A DNA stretch of 64,000 nucleotides from Epinephelus fuscoguttatus. Taxonomy: Eukaryota; Chordata; Actinopteri; Perciformes; Serranidae. Positions 1 through 39,237 of the stretch are shown here, piece by piece. The DNA lies in the NCBI RefSeq assembly GCF_011397635.1, contig NC_064769.1:19671207-19735206 (forward strand), given 5' to 3'. The notes below the pieces were generated by a model that was not told the DNA's origin, searched no databases, and worked only from the letters and a program-made list of their open reading frames with translations. Positions within the stretch are counted from its first letter, which is position 1. The number at the start of each line of letters is the position of its first letter. Position numbers and translations under genes: made by a program.

Positions 1-41
1 CAGTCAGAGTTCCTTCATAAGTGCACATCTACCATACTTCA

Positions 42-596
42 CTATGGGAAATGTGAGCTTGGAGACTGCAAGATGGAAGACTCCCCTCTGTTGTCCAGCT
101 CGTTTTGTAGCCTGGTGAGATTAGAGAGCTCCTCGAGCTCCTGGAACTGTCTGTCAGTCTTGTGGCTGACCAAGGAGCGGTAGAAATGCACAGCAAAGAC
201 TATGAAGACTAAACCAAAGGGGACCATAATAGACGTGGAGGTTATAGCAGCAGCCACACCAGCTGACACTGTATTATTGCTGGATTTGGGCTTGACAGGC
301 AAAAATTTGACCCAGCAGAGTAAAACCACCTCAGCTAGGAAGAGTAAAGTGCCGATAACTGTGGAAAAAGCCCATGCCAGTTCAATGTGTCGGTGCATTC
401 GCTCATGTGGAGACTCTTTCACAGAGTTGAGGTTGTGGACATTGCTCACTGCTTCTATATTGGGCAGAATGCAGGTGCTGACCATCAGAGCGAACAGGTG
501 GACAGCCACGAGCACAGTGGTGCAGGCACTGAAGGCAATAAGGAGAGCAGGCGGGTATGGGTAGCTGTTATCCAGCTGCACTTCTACCATGGCCAC
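42..596 (-). CDS. orai1: orai1 coding exon 2
   Basis: The acceptor CCAG precedes GTGGCCATGGTAGAAG, giving VAMVEVQLD, the rest of TM1 with the pore glutamate, then TM2-TM4 and the cytoplasmic C-terminus. The first extracellular loop reads [10 protein letters not shown]: one acidic residue where human has D110, D112 and D114. The stop is at 44-42. Confidence 0.97.
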   Translation of the reverse strand: MAMVEVQLDNSYPYPPALLIAFSACTTVLVAVHLFALMVSTCILPNIEAVSNVHNLNSVKESPHERMHRHIELAWAFSTVIGTLLFLAEVVLLCWVKFLPVKPKSSNNTVSAGVAAAITSTSIMVPFGLVFIVFAVHFYRSLVSHKTDRQFQELEELSNLTRLQNELDNRGESSILQSPSSHFP

Positions 597-821
597 CTGG
601 AGAGAAGTGATAAAAAGAGAACAGGAACTCTATGAACGTGTCACTACTGTGTTAAATGACTGGTTTAACTATGGCAGAGTAAGAGGATGGTTAGGAGGCA
701 ATGTTACCATAGCAAATCCAGAAAGCAGAGCAGATGTCCGGCTGGAAGCCTTCAGTTTAGCCCGGCTCAGGTACAGCTTCCTCCAGGACAGTGCTTGCAG
801 CGAGTGCTCGTTCAGACTCAT
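42..821 (-). CDS. orai1: ORAI1 calcium release-activated calcium channel pore subunit (complete, 2 coding exons)
   Basis: Coding exons at 821-708 and 596-42 join in phase 0 into a 222-residue protein. ORAI1 forms the plasma-membrane CRAC pore gated by ER STIM proteins after store depletion. Seen: the pre-TM1 segment [21 protein letters not shown]28 (human R91), selectivity-filter E43 (human E106), four membrane segments, TM3 AEVVLLCW, a TM3-TM4 loop with an NNT glycosylation sequon, and a C-terminal helix suited to STIM binding. The ORAI1-type loop [17 protein letters not shown] separates it from ORAI2/3. The start used is the first in-frame ATG (821); an in-frame TGA lies at 908-906 with no ATG between. 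That start matches human Met64, so the proline/arginine-rich extension of full-length human ORAI1 is absent unless supplied by an unseen 5' exon. The gene is head to head with kdm2b. Identity is very secure; the exact N-terminus is less so. Confidence 0.97.
708..821 (-). CDS. orai1: orai1 coding exon 1
   Basis: It codes residues 1-38, from MSLNEHSLQ through the start of TM1 (SALLSGFAM), and ends ATG|GTAACA in phase 0. The STIM-activating basic segment [14 protein letters not shown] is intact. Confidence 0.93.
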
Positions 822-1641
822 GTTGCTCCTGCTATCAGACGACTGGGCGAGCAGCGCTGACGTAGTTACCTCGTTACTCTTGCGGGACACGACAGAAACA
901 AGCCTTCAACATGCCAACAGTGTACGCTTACCAAACATGTACCCTCGCCAGCAGCTGACGGAACTGCGGAAACGTTTTTTTTTTCCACCGCCACTCTCCA
1001 GCGTGTTGTGCTGCCAGTGCCTGCACCTTACATTACCCATAAGCCTGCGCGCTAAGGGGCGAACATCCGCTACGGAGGCAACTGTCGGTTGCATTTCCTC
1101 TGTTGTGCGATAGGAATCAGCCCTTCGTTAACACGGATGCAAATAGCAGCTTTAATATGTAGTCAAATATGTTTTTGTCAACTTAAAGGGGGTGAACGGA
1201 CTATTACACGAGCTCACGTGACACACGTCACATCCACCTTACAGAGATAAGAGTCAATTATTACAGCTAGAATGAATGAAAGTAGATAAAGAGGTGTTTT
1301 CTTTGATAAACACACGCTATTTTATCGCCTCCCTTTGTTCACTACAGCAGGCTAAGCTGTTTTATAATTAAAACGTTTTGGTTTTTAGTTTCTCCCACGA
1401 ACAAACAGGCACTTGGGTGATGTGATGAATGTTCCCTCTTTGTGAACCCCAGTTGAAAAGCAGTGAACTAACATGCCGTGACGTTGTCCAACAATGTTTT
1501 GGTTCCTGGCGGTGACGTAATACACAAAAACATGGTTCCCTTGTTTTGAACCTGAAAAGCGTGCTAAGTGTTTCTGTAACTTCACCACGCACGAAGATGC
1601 CCTCCCGACACCGTGCGGCTGGAAAACATTGATACGAGACG
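822..1641. promoter_or_regulatory. Shared head-to-head orai1/kdm2b promoter interval
   Basis: These 820 bp separate two divergent start codons and must hold both 5' UTRs and core promoters. Visible motifs are an E-box CACGTG at 1215-1220, a CRE-like TGACGTAA at 1513-1520, and a GATAAG at about 1246. There is no convincing TATA box on either strand near the starts. A full palindromic CRE, TGACGTCA, lies at 2025-2032 in kdm2b intron 1. Promoter function is inferred from gene arrangement. Confidence 0.6.
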
Positions 1642-30588
<28,947 letters not shown>

Positions 30589-31860
30589 GAACAGACTGTG
30601 TGACACTCACACGTGGTAAAACTACTGTCCACATGGAGGCAGCAGACGACTGCGTGCTTGTGGAGAAAGTCGCTGTGTTTCATGAACACCAGCAGACGCC
30701 TGAACAGACACAGGACGCCTCTGTCTCTGATGTAAAGGGAAGCTGTGCTGCTAAGCAAGAATGTAAAAAATGGAAATCTTGTCCTGTGAAGGCAATATTG
30801 CAAAAATGTTTCTGTTGTTGTTTGCACCAGTTTATAAGTTATTTATTTCTTTATATTGATTGTTTATGTATTGTACCATGATCTATCTTTTGGTGTTTAT
30901 AGAATATTTTTTGTTCCAATGCAAAGTTTATCGCATTATAGAGTAATATTTTTGTATCAGAAAGTGTTTCATACATTTATGTGCAGTATTGATTGCACCC
31001 CTGTACAGTATCATACCATTGGAATTGATAATCAATCGGCATTACTTTTATGCTCTTTATTGTCGAGAGGCAAAGGTCTAAAGATTTGTTGCCAAACCGT
31101 AGGATGGTAGCTTGTGTTTGTGTGGGTGTTTTCTATATTTTATTATAAACGTCAGCTCCCTGTGTCTGATCGGACAAAGGTACGGTACATTTTGTTCTCC
31201 ATATAACGATACCATTTGCACTGATACAGTAAATATGAATACATGAATGTATTCACACATACACTACACAGTGTACAAAGCGTATTTTTCCAACACTAAA
31301 ATGTTCCACTAATTCTACTAACAGCTTCTAGGGTTATATTAAGACATAGCTGCATACGAAACGTCTTTGCCAGTCTCCATCACTCTTTAGTATTATTGGT
31401 GCTTTGTGAAAGGAAGCGTTTTAGCTCTGCATGCGGCAAAGAAACATGTTTACACCACAGTCAATAGATTTAGTAACTGTGAAACAATATAACCATGTGT
31501 TTACTCCTGTCATTAGCTGAACTCCATATGATTAAAAAAATGACTCAGTGCTGAATCATGCAAGAAATAAAAGAACCAACAAAGTCCAGGTAAAGATTTT
31601 AAATTTGCACCAATCTTTCAGACGAGTTTTCTCCCATTTGATGGATGTGACATGTGTCACTCAGGTTTAACAGGCCAAGAGGCTAAAAGAAATGTATGCT
31701 GTATATTGCAAAATTCTTATTAACCCAGACATTTGGTTACAGCGCAGTGGGCAGTGTAGTGCTCTGTTTCCAAGGGCAGAGATGAATATGTCTTTTTCAA
31801 GATATAAAACCCATATCAGTAAATCAATCCAATAAATCTGTCAATCTGCAGATGTCGGCT
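30589..31860 (+). other. kdm2b: Probable kdm2b 3' UTR
   Basis: AT-rich sequence follows the stop with no open frame of note. AATAAA signals occur at 31566-31571 and 31831-31836; either could end the transcript. Usage cannot be told from sequence. Confidence 0.5.
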
Positions 31861-32722
31861 TCTGACCACATGGTCAAGAAACGCAATTATAAGATAGTGT
31901 TGTAAGACAGTGTTTTTCAAATGTGGTTTGAAGAAGCTGCAAAAAACATCTTGAAAGATCTGTGCAAATGTAAAAGCAAAAATGGATTTTGTTTATTCTT
32001 TTCCGAGCAAGAGATTCCACTGCAGTAGACATTCATTAACACTGGTTGTTTTCTTTAAAAATTATTTAATTGTTTTTATGTTTTTTTTTTGTTTTTTTTT
32101 TATTTTAGTTAAACATCTAACAACAAAGTACTTTGCAACCTGTGGCATCAGTCAGTAGCATCTTCATGTAAGTGTTGTTGTTAGACATTTATTCATCATA
32201 ATATTTAAAGTTACATAAAAAAATTTTGCTATTGGAACTTGTCTAATAAATGTCAGACTCAACAGTTTAATAATTTGATAGGTTTGCATTTCTTTTTGGA
32301 AACTAAGCTTTTTTAAAGATAAAGTCTTTGTGAAACTTTTGAATAGCACTTGGTACAGTTCAGTGGATGGGTTTACGTTTACTTTTATTTACTTTTGTTT
32401 TTTTATTAAACCACCATGTCTCCATAAAATGTTTTAGTACATTACTGTAAATGTTCAATCTGTACATACTGTACATGTAAAACCTCTAGGAAAAGTTAAG
32501 TCAACCTTTGAGATATTAAATTCATTTTAAATACTGAGCTGTGTACGTACGTTTGGTCCGTTAGATTTTTGAAGCATTTTGAATAATAAGAAACATGATT
32601 TTATGTTGATACTGTAATCTTGCTGTTATTAGATTTGTATTATTATTTAGGACTGAAAATTAAGTGTATGCCAACCTTTTAAGGTGGCTGTAGATGAACA
32701 ACATTATGCTTTAAGTTCACCC

Positions 32723-32724
<2 letters not shown>

Positions 32725-32766
<42 letters not shown>
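32725..32766. repeat. (TA)n microsatellite
   Basis: About 21 uninterrupted AT dinucleotides. It lies inside the left stub of a foldback element, 23 bp before the Tc1 insertion. Confidence 0.95.
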
Positions 32767-32768
<2 letters not shown>

Positions 32769-32789
32769 TCTTACCTGTAGTGCTATATA

Positions 32790-34161
32790 CAGTGCATTCA
32801 GAAAATACTCAGACCTGCTTCACTTCTGTCACTTTATGTTGCAGCCTGATGCTACAATCATTCAAATTTTTTTTCATATTAATCTACACACACTAGCCCA
32901 TAATGACAAAGTGGAAATAGAATTTTAGATTTTTTTTTTTACAAATTTATTAAAAAGGGAAAAACTGAAATATCACATTGACATAAGTATTCAGAGCCTT
33001 TGCAACAACACCTGAAATTCCACTCAGGTGCCTCTCATTCCCCTTGATCATTGTTGAGATGTTTCTACACCTTGATTGGAGTCCACCTGTGGCAAATCAA
33101 ACTGATGGGACATGATTTGGAAAGGCACACACCTCTCTATATAAAGGCCTCACAGGTGACAATGCATATCAGAGCAAAAACCAAGCCATAAGGTCAAAGG
33201 AACTGCCTGCAGAGCTCAAAGACAGGATTGTTGCAGGGCACAAATCTGGGGAAGGTGACAAGAAAATTTCTGAGAGCACAGTGGCCTCCATAATTCTTAA
33301 ATGGAAGGCGTTTGGCACAACCAGGACTCTACCAAGAGCTGGACGCCCAGAGAAACTGAGCAACTGGGGGAGAAGGGCTTTAGTAAGAGAGGTGACCAAG
33401 AACTCGATGGCCACTCTGATGGAGCTCCACAGATCCTGTGTGATGGGACAAAGTTCCAGAAGGACAATCATCACTGCAGCCCTCCACCAATCTGGGCTAG
33501 ATGGAAGCCTCTCCTCAGTGCAAAACACATGAAAGCCCGCTTGGAGTTTGCAAAGAAGCATCTGAAGAACTCTCAGACTGTGAAAAACAAGATTCTCTGG
33601 TCTGATGAAACCAAAATTGAACTGTTTGGGAGGAAACCAGGCACAGCTCATGGCCTGCCCAATATCATCTCAACAGTGAAACATGGTGGTGGCAGCATCA
33701 ACAGCATCACAGCATCAATTCTGTGAATGTTCTGGAGTGGCCCAGACAAAGCCCTGACTTGAACCCTATCGAACATCTCTGGAGAGACCTGAACATGGCT
33801 GTCCACCGACAGTCCCCATCCAACCTGACTGGGCTTGAGAGGATTTGCAAAGAAGAATGGCAGAAAATCTCCCACTGAAGGTGTGCAAAGCTTGTTGCGT
33901 CATAACTAAAAAAAAGGCTCGAGATTGTAATTGCCGCCAAAGGTGCTTCAACAAGTACTGAGTAAAGGGTCAGAATACTTATGCCAATGTGACATTTCAG
34001 TGTTTCCTTTTTCATAAATTTGCAAACCTCACTTTGTCATTATGGGGTACTGTGTGTAGATTAATGTGAAAAAAATAATAATTTAAATGACTGTAGCATC
34101 AGGCTGCAACATCACAATTTGACCAAAGTGAAGGGGGTCTGAATATTTTCTGAATGCACTG
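32790..34161. mobile_element. Tc1/mariner-type transposon, internally deleted
   Basis: It is flanked by TA on both sides. Terminal inverted repeats begin CAGTGCATTCAGAAAATA and stay similar for roughly 170 bp. The interior keeps transposase fragments on the plus strand: a helix-turn-helix part (GTTRTLPRAGRPEKLS), the first catalytic Asp block ([15 protein letters not shown]) and the last Glu block (EHLWRDL). Sequence between the first Asp block and the last part is missing after about 33720, along with the second catalytic Asp, and the frame is broken. It is not autonomous. Confidence 0.92.
33179..33880 (+). pseudogene. Broken Tc1 transposase
   Basis: Similarity to Tc1 transposase is spread over two frames: 33281-33532 (SIILKWKAFGTTRTLPRAGR) and 33301-33726 ([32 protein letters not shown]). 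After the frame stop at about 33724 the text resumes in the C-terminal region ([15 protein letters not shown]). The gap between these blocks should encode the second catalytic aspartate, so the protein cannot be active. Confidence 0.85.
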
Positions 34162-34799
34162 TATCAATCAATTGTTTTGGTGTGAGTTGCAGAGTGTTGG
34201 AGATATCCGTCTCTCAAATATAATGGAACAAGATGGCACTCGGCTTGTGGTGCTCAAAGTGCCAAATCCACATCCACAGACTGAACCACAACCACCAGCC
34301 GTACCACTGTGCAGAAGGAAGAGTGCATCTACTCATAGATGAGAGGCTCGTACTAATGACAGCGCGAGATGTGAACATCAATGGCTTCCTCCTTGGCTGA
34401 GCTGTAACATTAGCTAGCTCAGTGGTGCTAGGTGAGCTAACAGTAGATGTAAACTTCCTTGTGAGTGGTGACACAGTTGGAGAGTGTAGTTTGGTAGAAA
34501 GAAAATAGTTCCTATATGAAACTGCTCATAACAAGGTCTGTAGATTATCTTGAGTAACTGGGTCATGATTCTGTAAAGAGACATAGCTGTTGAGTTTTTC
34601 AAATGTATTTTTTTGGCGCTTTGAGCACCACAAGCCGAGTGCCATCTAGTTGCATTATATTCGAGAGAGGGCAGACATCTTTATGGCTGATATCTCCAAC
34701 ACTCGGCAACTCACACTAAAACAATCTAGACTGATAAATAGCACCACAGGTAAGAGGAAAAATATGGACTTTTGATTTTGGGGTGAACTGTCCCTTTAA

Positions 34800-35672
34800 T
34801 GAGCGATTACAAAATGAAGAGCAGGGTTTTACGTCTCTGGTTTGTAGTACTGCATTTTATTGAATCTAATAAATTATCTTCTCTTGTTTACCAAAATAAA
34901 AAGGTTCAACATTCCATAATATAAAGATCCAGGATTATGAGTGCTCATGATGACCTCCTACTCTGATAATACTGTAGCTGCCTATGAATGACATCTTTGA
35001 GAAACAGCAGCATCAACAAACAGACTTACAGAGTTACAGCGTTGGTTACAGTGCATGGTGTCAGTGTCGGTTTTGGATCCGAAGCAGACAATGACAAAGA
35101 GTGCTAGAAAGCGAGAACATGACTGACGCAACTTTAATGGTGAGAGAGTGACACGATCAGAGGGCTGAGGAACTCTTCTGACCAAAACCAGCAGAGATAC
35201 ATTCTGAAAAACAGTATATTTTATTTTATTAGCTATAACTTTAAATCATGTCGTCTCCCAAGTAAATGGAAAAATATACATTTAATGACTTATCAGTAAA
35301 CAACAATATAAGCTATGCGATTCACATAACAGCAAGTCAGCTTCTTCTTCTTCTTTTTTTTTTTTTAAACATACCACAGGCATACGATACACACAGATTA
35401 GTGACATCTGAATTAACTGCATCTCATGACAAGAAAAAAAAAGTGTTTCTTTGCATAACAGGTTAAAGTAAACCGGGCTTCCTCTACGTCTTACTGCGTG
35501 ATGGATATTTGGAAGGACGCCTTGACAACATGACAACAGGTATGTTGATGTTACACTCAGAAAAGAGGAAGTAGCACCTGTCACCTAAGATTCGACACAT
35601 TAACGGACAACACAATCAAAGAAAGACACTTGGTAGACTTGGAAACTGAATGGTATTGCTTGGTGGCAGTTT
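34800..35672. other. Intergenic sequence between kdm2b and rnf34
   Basis: No gene or repeat family was recognised. Short open frames here have no family resemblance. Confidence 0.45.
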
Positions 35673-36460
35673 TTAAAAGGGTATGTTTGTTATATTTTTT
35701 CAACCTGGACCTTTTTTTCCCCATGTTTTTGTGTTTAAGTGACTGAAGGAAACAACAGTTTTTTAAATTGTTACAGTACTGAGCAAAAGTGCTGCAGACG
35801 AAGGCAGAAAAACAGGCTGCAATGTAACCCTTCGGGGCATTAGTGCACTGTCAATCCACTTAAAGTGCTTGTGTTTGCCAGTAACAGGCTCAGATTATTA
35901 TTTTAAGCATTTAAAACTTAAAGAAAGTATCTCCACAGAGACAGACTTTTTTAATTAAGTGTAACATCTTTTTTGCTGTGCCAGAAACAGCCCCGAAAAA
36001 GCTATTAACAAATCCACCAGACTCCATTTAAGTAAACAAAGTCGACAGAAAGCAATAAAACTCACAAAAATTAGGTCAGATGGGAAAATGTGCTGGCTCC
36101 ATACACACTAAAATCACTGTTTATTTGAATGGAGTCTGGTGGAATTGGCGATGGTGATTTTGGGGCTGTTTCTGGTTAAACAAAGAAGATTTTACTCTTT
36201 AACACAACGTCTATCTCTGTAGGGTCCCTTCCATAATGCTGTCAGACACTTTGAATAATAATCCGAGCCTGTCAGCGGCAAAAACAAGCACTTTTAGTGG
36301 ACATATGCTGCAAACATGCCCTGAGTGATTGCTGCAGCTCTCCCACTCAATACTGGACCAATTTAAAGAACTGTTGTTTCCATTTGTCATTTAGACACAA
36401 AAACATGGGAAATAGACTCTAGGTTGAAAAAATATCGAACTTATCCTCTAAAATTAAAAG
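35673..36460. mobile_element. Foldback element family C, copy 2
   Basis: The left end has ttttcaacctggaccttttt and the right end aggttgaaaaaatatcgaac, its inverse. Inner phrases (gtgcactgtcaatccactta, aatccaccagactccattta) match copy 1. Non-coding. Confidence 0.7.
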
Positions 36461-38318
36461 AGGGGTGAGTCTTCAAAATGTAAATAAAAATAGTACAAAA
36501 AATCTTCACTCAAGGTCCACTTATGAGCTTTTTCTTATCTTGTGGTCTTCCTAATGAAGCCTGTGAACTTTGAAAGCCCAGGAAAAAGCTAGCAAGGGGG
36601 CCTTGAGTTCAGATTTCAATAAATAAATCGGTGTAACAGGAATGTAGTGCAGCACGTGGTGCGACCAAGCAGCGTTTTTTACTATTTGTGTCTTCAGCAG
36701 AAATCACATCTGTGCATTTAAAGTAATAATCTCGAAGATTTTCTTTTAAATAAATGCTTTGTTAAGTCACTGAATGAGGTAACACAATGGTGACTGAGCC
36801 TATGACTCACTGATAAAAGTATTGCAATATTTATATATCTGCAGTATCACAAACTGGGTGTTAAGGGAGACATTCGCAGAATAAATGCTGTATTACGTCA
36901 CTGCTAATGTAAATTGAACATTTCCTACAGCTGCAGCTTCACATTAAAAACCTTTAACTGGCGAAATACAAGTTGACTTTTATTATGAAGGGGTCACAGG
37001 AAATGCAAGATGTTTTTCAGTGAGATTAATACTGACTGCTGAGGAAGCTGAGCTGTTAGATGATGAGCTGCAGGTGACTGCACACCTCCAACTTAGCAAG
37101 GCAAACAACTCCTTTTACTGTGCCCTGCTATCCGCAGACTAATGCTGTGTGCAACGTATTGAATGTTCCTCAAAATAAGACCACATAGGTTGTTTGCACA
37201 AGCAGCATTTATGACCCATATCTAAGTTTATTGTTAGGTGGTGACTTCTTGTGGTAGTAGTACTTATAACAGGGGCAAAGAAGGAAGACATATGACATAA
37301 AATAAATAGCAGCAGAGTCCACCGAGTGTGTTAGGAAGGTGTGGTCAAACAAACACAGGACTGTCATCTAGAATACCGATGTTCATGTCCCACATGAGAC
37401 CAAAAGTTAACAATGTATATCACATGACATATGTGAGATCTGTCACTTGAGATATTTCACATTACACTGAGTATCTATAAAGAGATATCTGCATACGAAT
37501 GCACAATCTGTGGGCAACGAGACAAGATTTTAGTATCGGATGTGTTCGGGTTTCTCATTGTAGTCTGAGTAGCATTGAACAATCACGCTTGAGCAGCAGG
37601 TAAACAGTCCAAGTGGAGAGGCAGAAAGCATCGGCTGAAAGCCATGTTGGAACCCACTGATTATCGTCTGACAATGACGTAGCTTTATATTGGCTTTTTT
37701 ACTTATTCATTTGCATTTATAGGCAGATAACTGTATCGAGATTAGACAAAATGGCCGGCGCACAGGAGAAGTCGTCTTGGCCCTGACAGGCGCTTGCTAC
37801 ACTGGATCTCCCGAAATATTGGCCATTGCCTCAAGGGACTTCTCGTCGTCAGACCGATAGTCGAAGGGTTCTGAGATGGCATTATATTATTAACAAACTT
37901 ACTATGAAACTTATACCAAACCAACCGATGAGTTTTGGTGCAGCTGGGACCATTTCACAACCTTAACCATGTGTTTAAAACTACAACTGTTAATGGTCAT
38001 ATACGACCTATTCCATTGTCTGGTAGAGGTGCTACTTTAGAAAACACTCCTGTCGGTCATATTAGACATACAATGTGGTCGTATTGGTCGGAGGACTCAG
38101 ATCAGATCGCAGTTGCTCACAGAACGATGGAAAAAGCCCATTATCAAAATAACAATAGTTTGTCTTGCTGCCCCCAAAACTCTGCAACCTGCAGTATTAA
38201 GTACATATGTGCCAAATCAACCAGGACTGAAATCTTCGAGATTGCCACTTTAGTTTTAGATGCGGAAACAATCACATCCTTCACTCAGCCAAGTGTTCAA
38301 ATGTTTACTTCTATACAC
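36461..38318. other. Intergenic sequence downstream of both kdm2b and rnf34
   Basis: No supported gene. The longest plus-strand open frame (37935-38330, 131 codons) has no family resemblance I recognise. It lies next to the putative rnf34 3' end and is treated as chance. Confidence 0.4.
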
Positions 38319-39052
38319 TTTATTTCCTAAAATTCATAAAAGAAAAAAAAAGAGTTAACTATCACACCAAGCTTGCTGGTTATGAGATTCATATACGGTG
38401 AAATCTTAACCAAATATCGTTTAAAAGGCATGACGTTTGGCACCATGTGTGAGATGACCCGGTGCGTGTGGTGTTCAGATTAACAAATAGACATTTAATA
38501 AAAACACATGTAAGTCTCTTTTTTTTCTGATATTGCACATCCTAAAGGAACACTGAGGGAGATAACACGGCGTCATGTGGCATGACTGTGTAAACCATAT
38601 TGACTCTAACCCTGGGATCTTATATTTTCCCTGCTTCTCCTCGCCACACAGAACAACCCAATCTGCTTCAAGTATCCACGGGACCACTTCCTCTCCCCCC
38701 TCCGCCTCCCCTGTGAGTAAAATCTAAACAGAGAATAGAGAGTAGAAAGTGATGGCAGGGGTTTCTGCTGTGTGTTTAACAGACCAAAGAGAGAAAGAGT
38801 GAGTGTCCCAGTGCAGCTGTTGACGGTCCACCAGGGAGGAGAAGTGGGGCTGGAACATGAGTTAGTAAGGGGGGAAAACAAACCGTGGTAGGCCAGAGGC
38901 AACAGTCTGGTTTCAAGAACCGGGAGGTTGCTGGCGCCTGCTGCAGCATTAGGCCCTGCGAGACGTCATGCACAGCAGTTCATCCTCAGTGATAAATTCA
39001 GGGCTCGGGCCACGTGCACGCCTGAGGGCCGCTCTGATGCACACACAGAGTT
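38319..39052 (-). other. rnf34: Probable rnf34 3' UTR
   Basis: On the minus strand this follows the stop codon at 39055-39053. An AATAAA signal (TTTATT on plus) is at 38324-38319 and an ATTAAA variant near 38500. The end point is a guess from these signals. Confidence 0.45.
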
Positions 39053-39237
39053 TTAAGACTTGAAGACGTGCACGGCCCGCACTACGTACTGCCTGCAGAT
39101 GGGGCACTCGCTCATTCTCTTCCCACATTTGGTGCAGGTTACCATGTGACCACATTCCAGCAGCACGCAGTCGATGATGGCGTCCATGCAGATGCGACAC
39201 AAGTTTTCATCAGCCGCCAGCTGAGCTCTGACACCAT
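39053..39237 (-). CDS. rnf34: rnf34 last coding exon, RING domain
   Basis: It codes [20 protein letters not shown] through [19 protein letters not shown]. The RING C3HC4 ligands are complete. Acceptor CCACAG. Confidence 0.97.

Larger units (their letters stand above)
32711..34799. mobile_element. Foldback element family A, copy 2, interrupted by a Tc1 element
   Basis: The left part (32711-32789) begins TTAA then gttcaccc and contains cctcttacctgtagtgctat. The right part (34162-34799) continues with gtgttggagatatccgtctc and ends GGGTGAACTGTCCCTTTAA. Joining the two restores the order seen in copy 1. A (TA)n expansion (32725-32766) lies in the left part. Confidence 0.8.

Noticed and set aside
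37935..38330. 131-codon plus-strand open frame between the genes
   Set aside because: No family resemblance, no visible domain, ordinary composition and overlap with the likely rnf34 3' end. Length alone does not support a gene.
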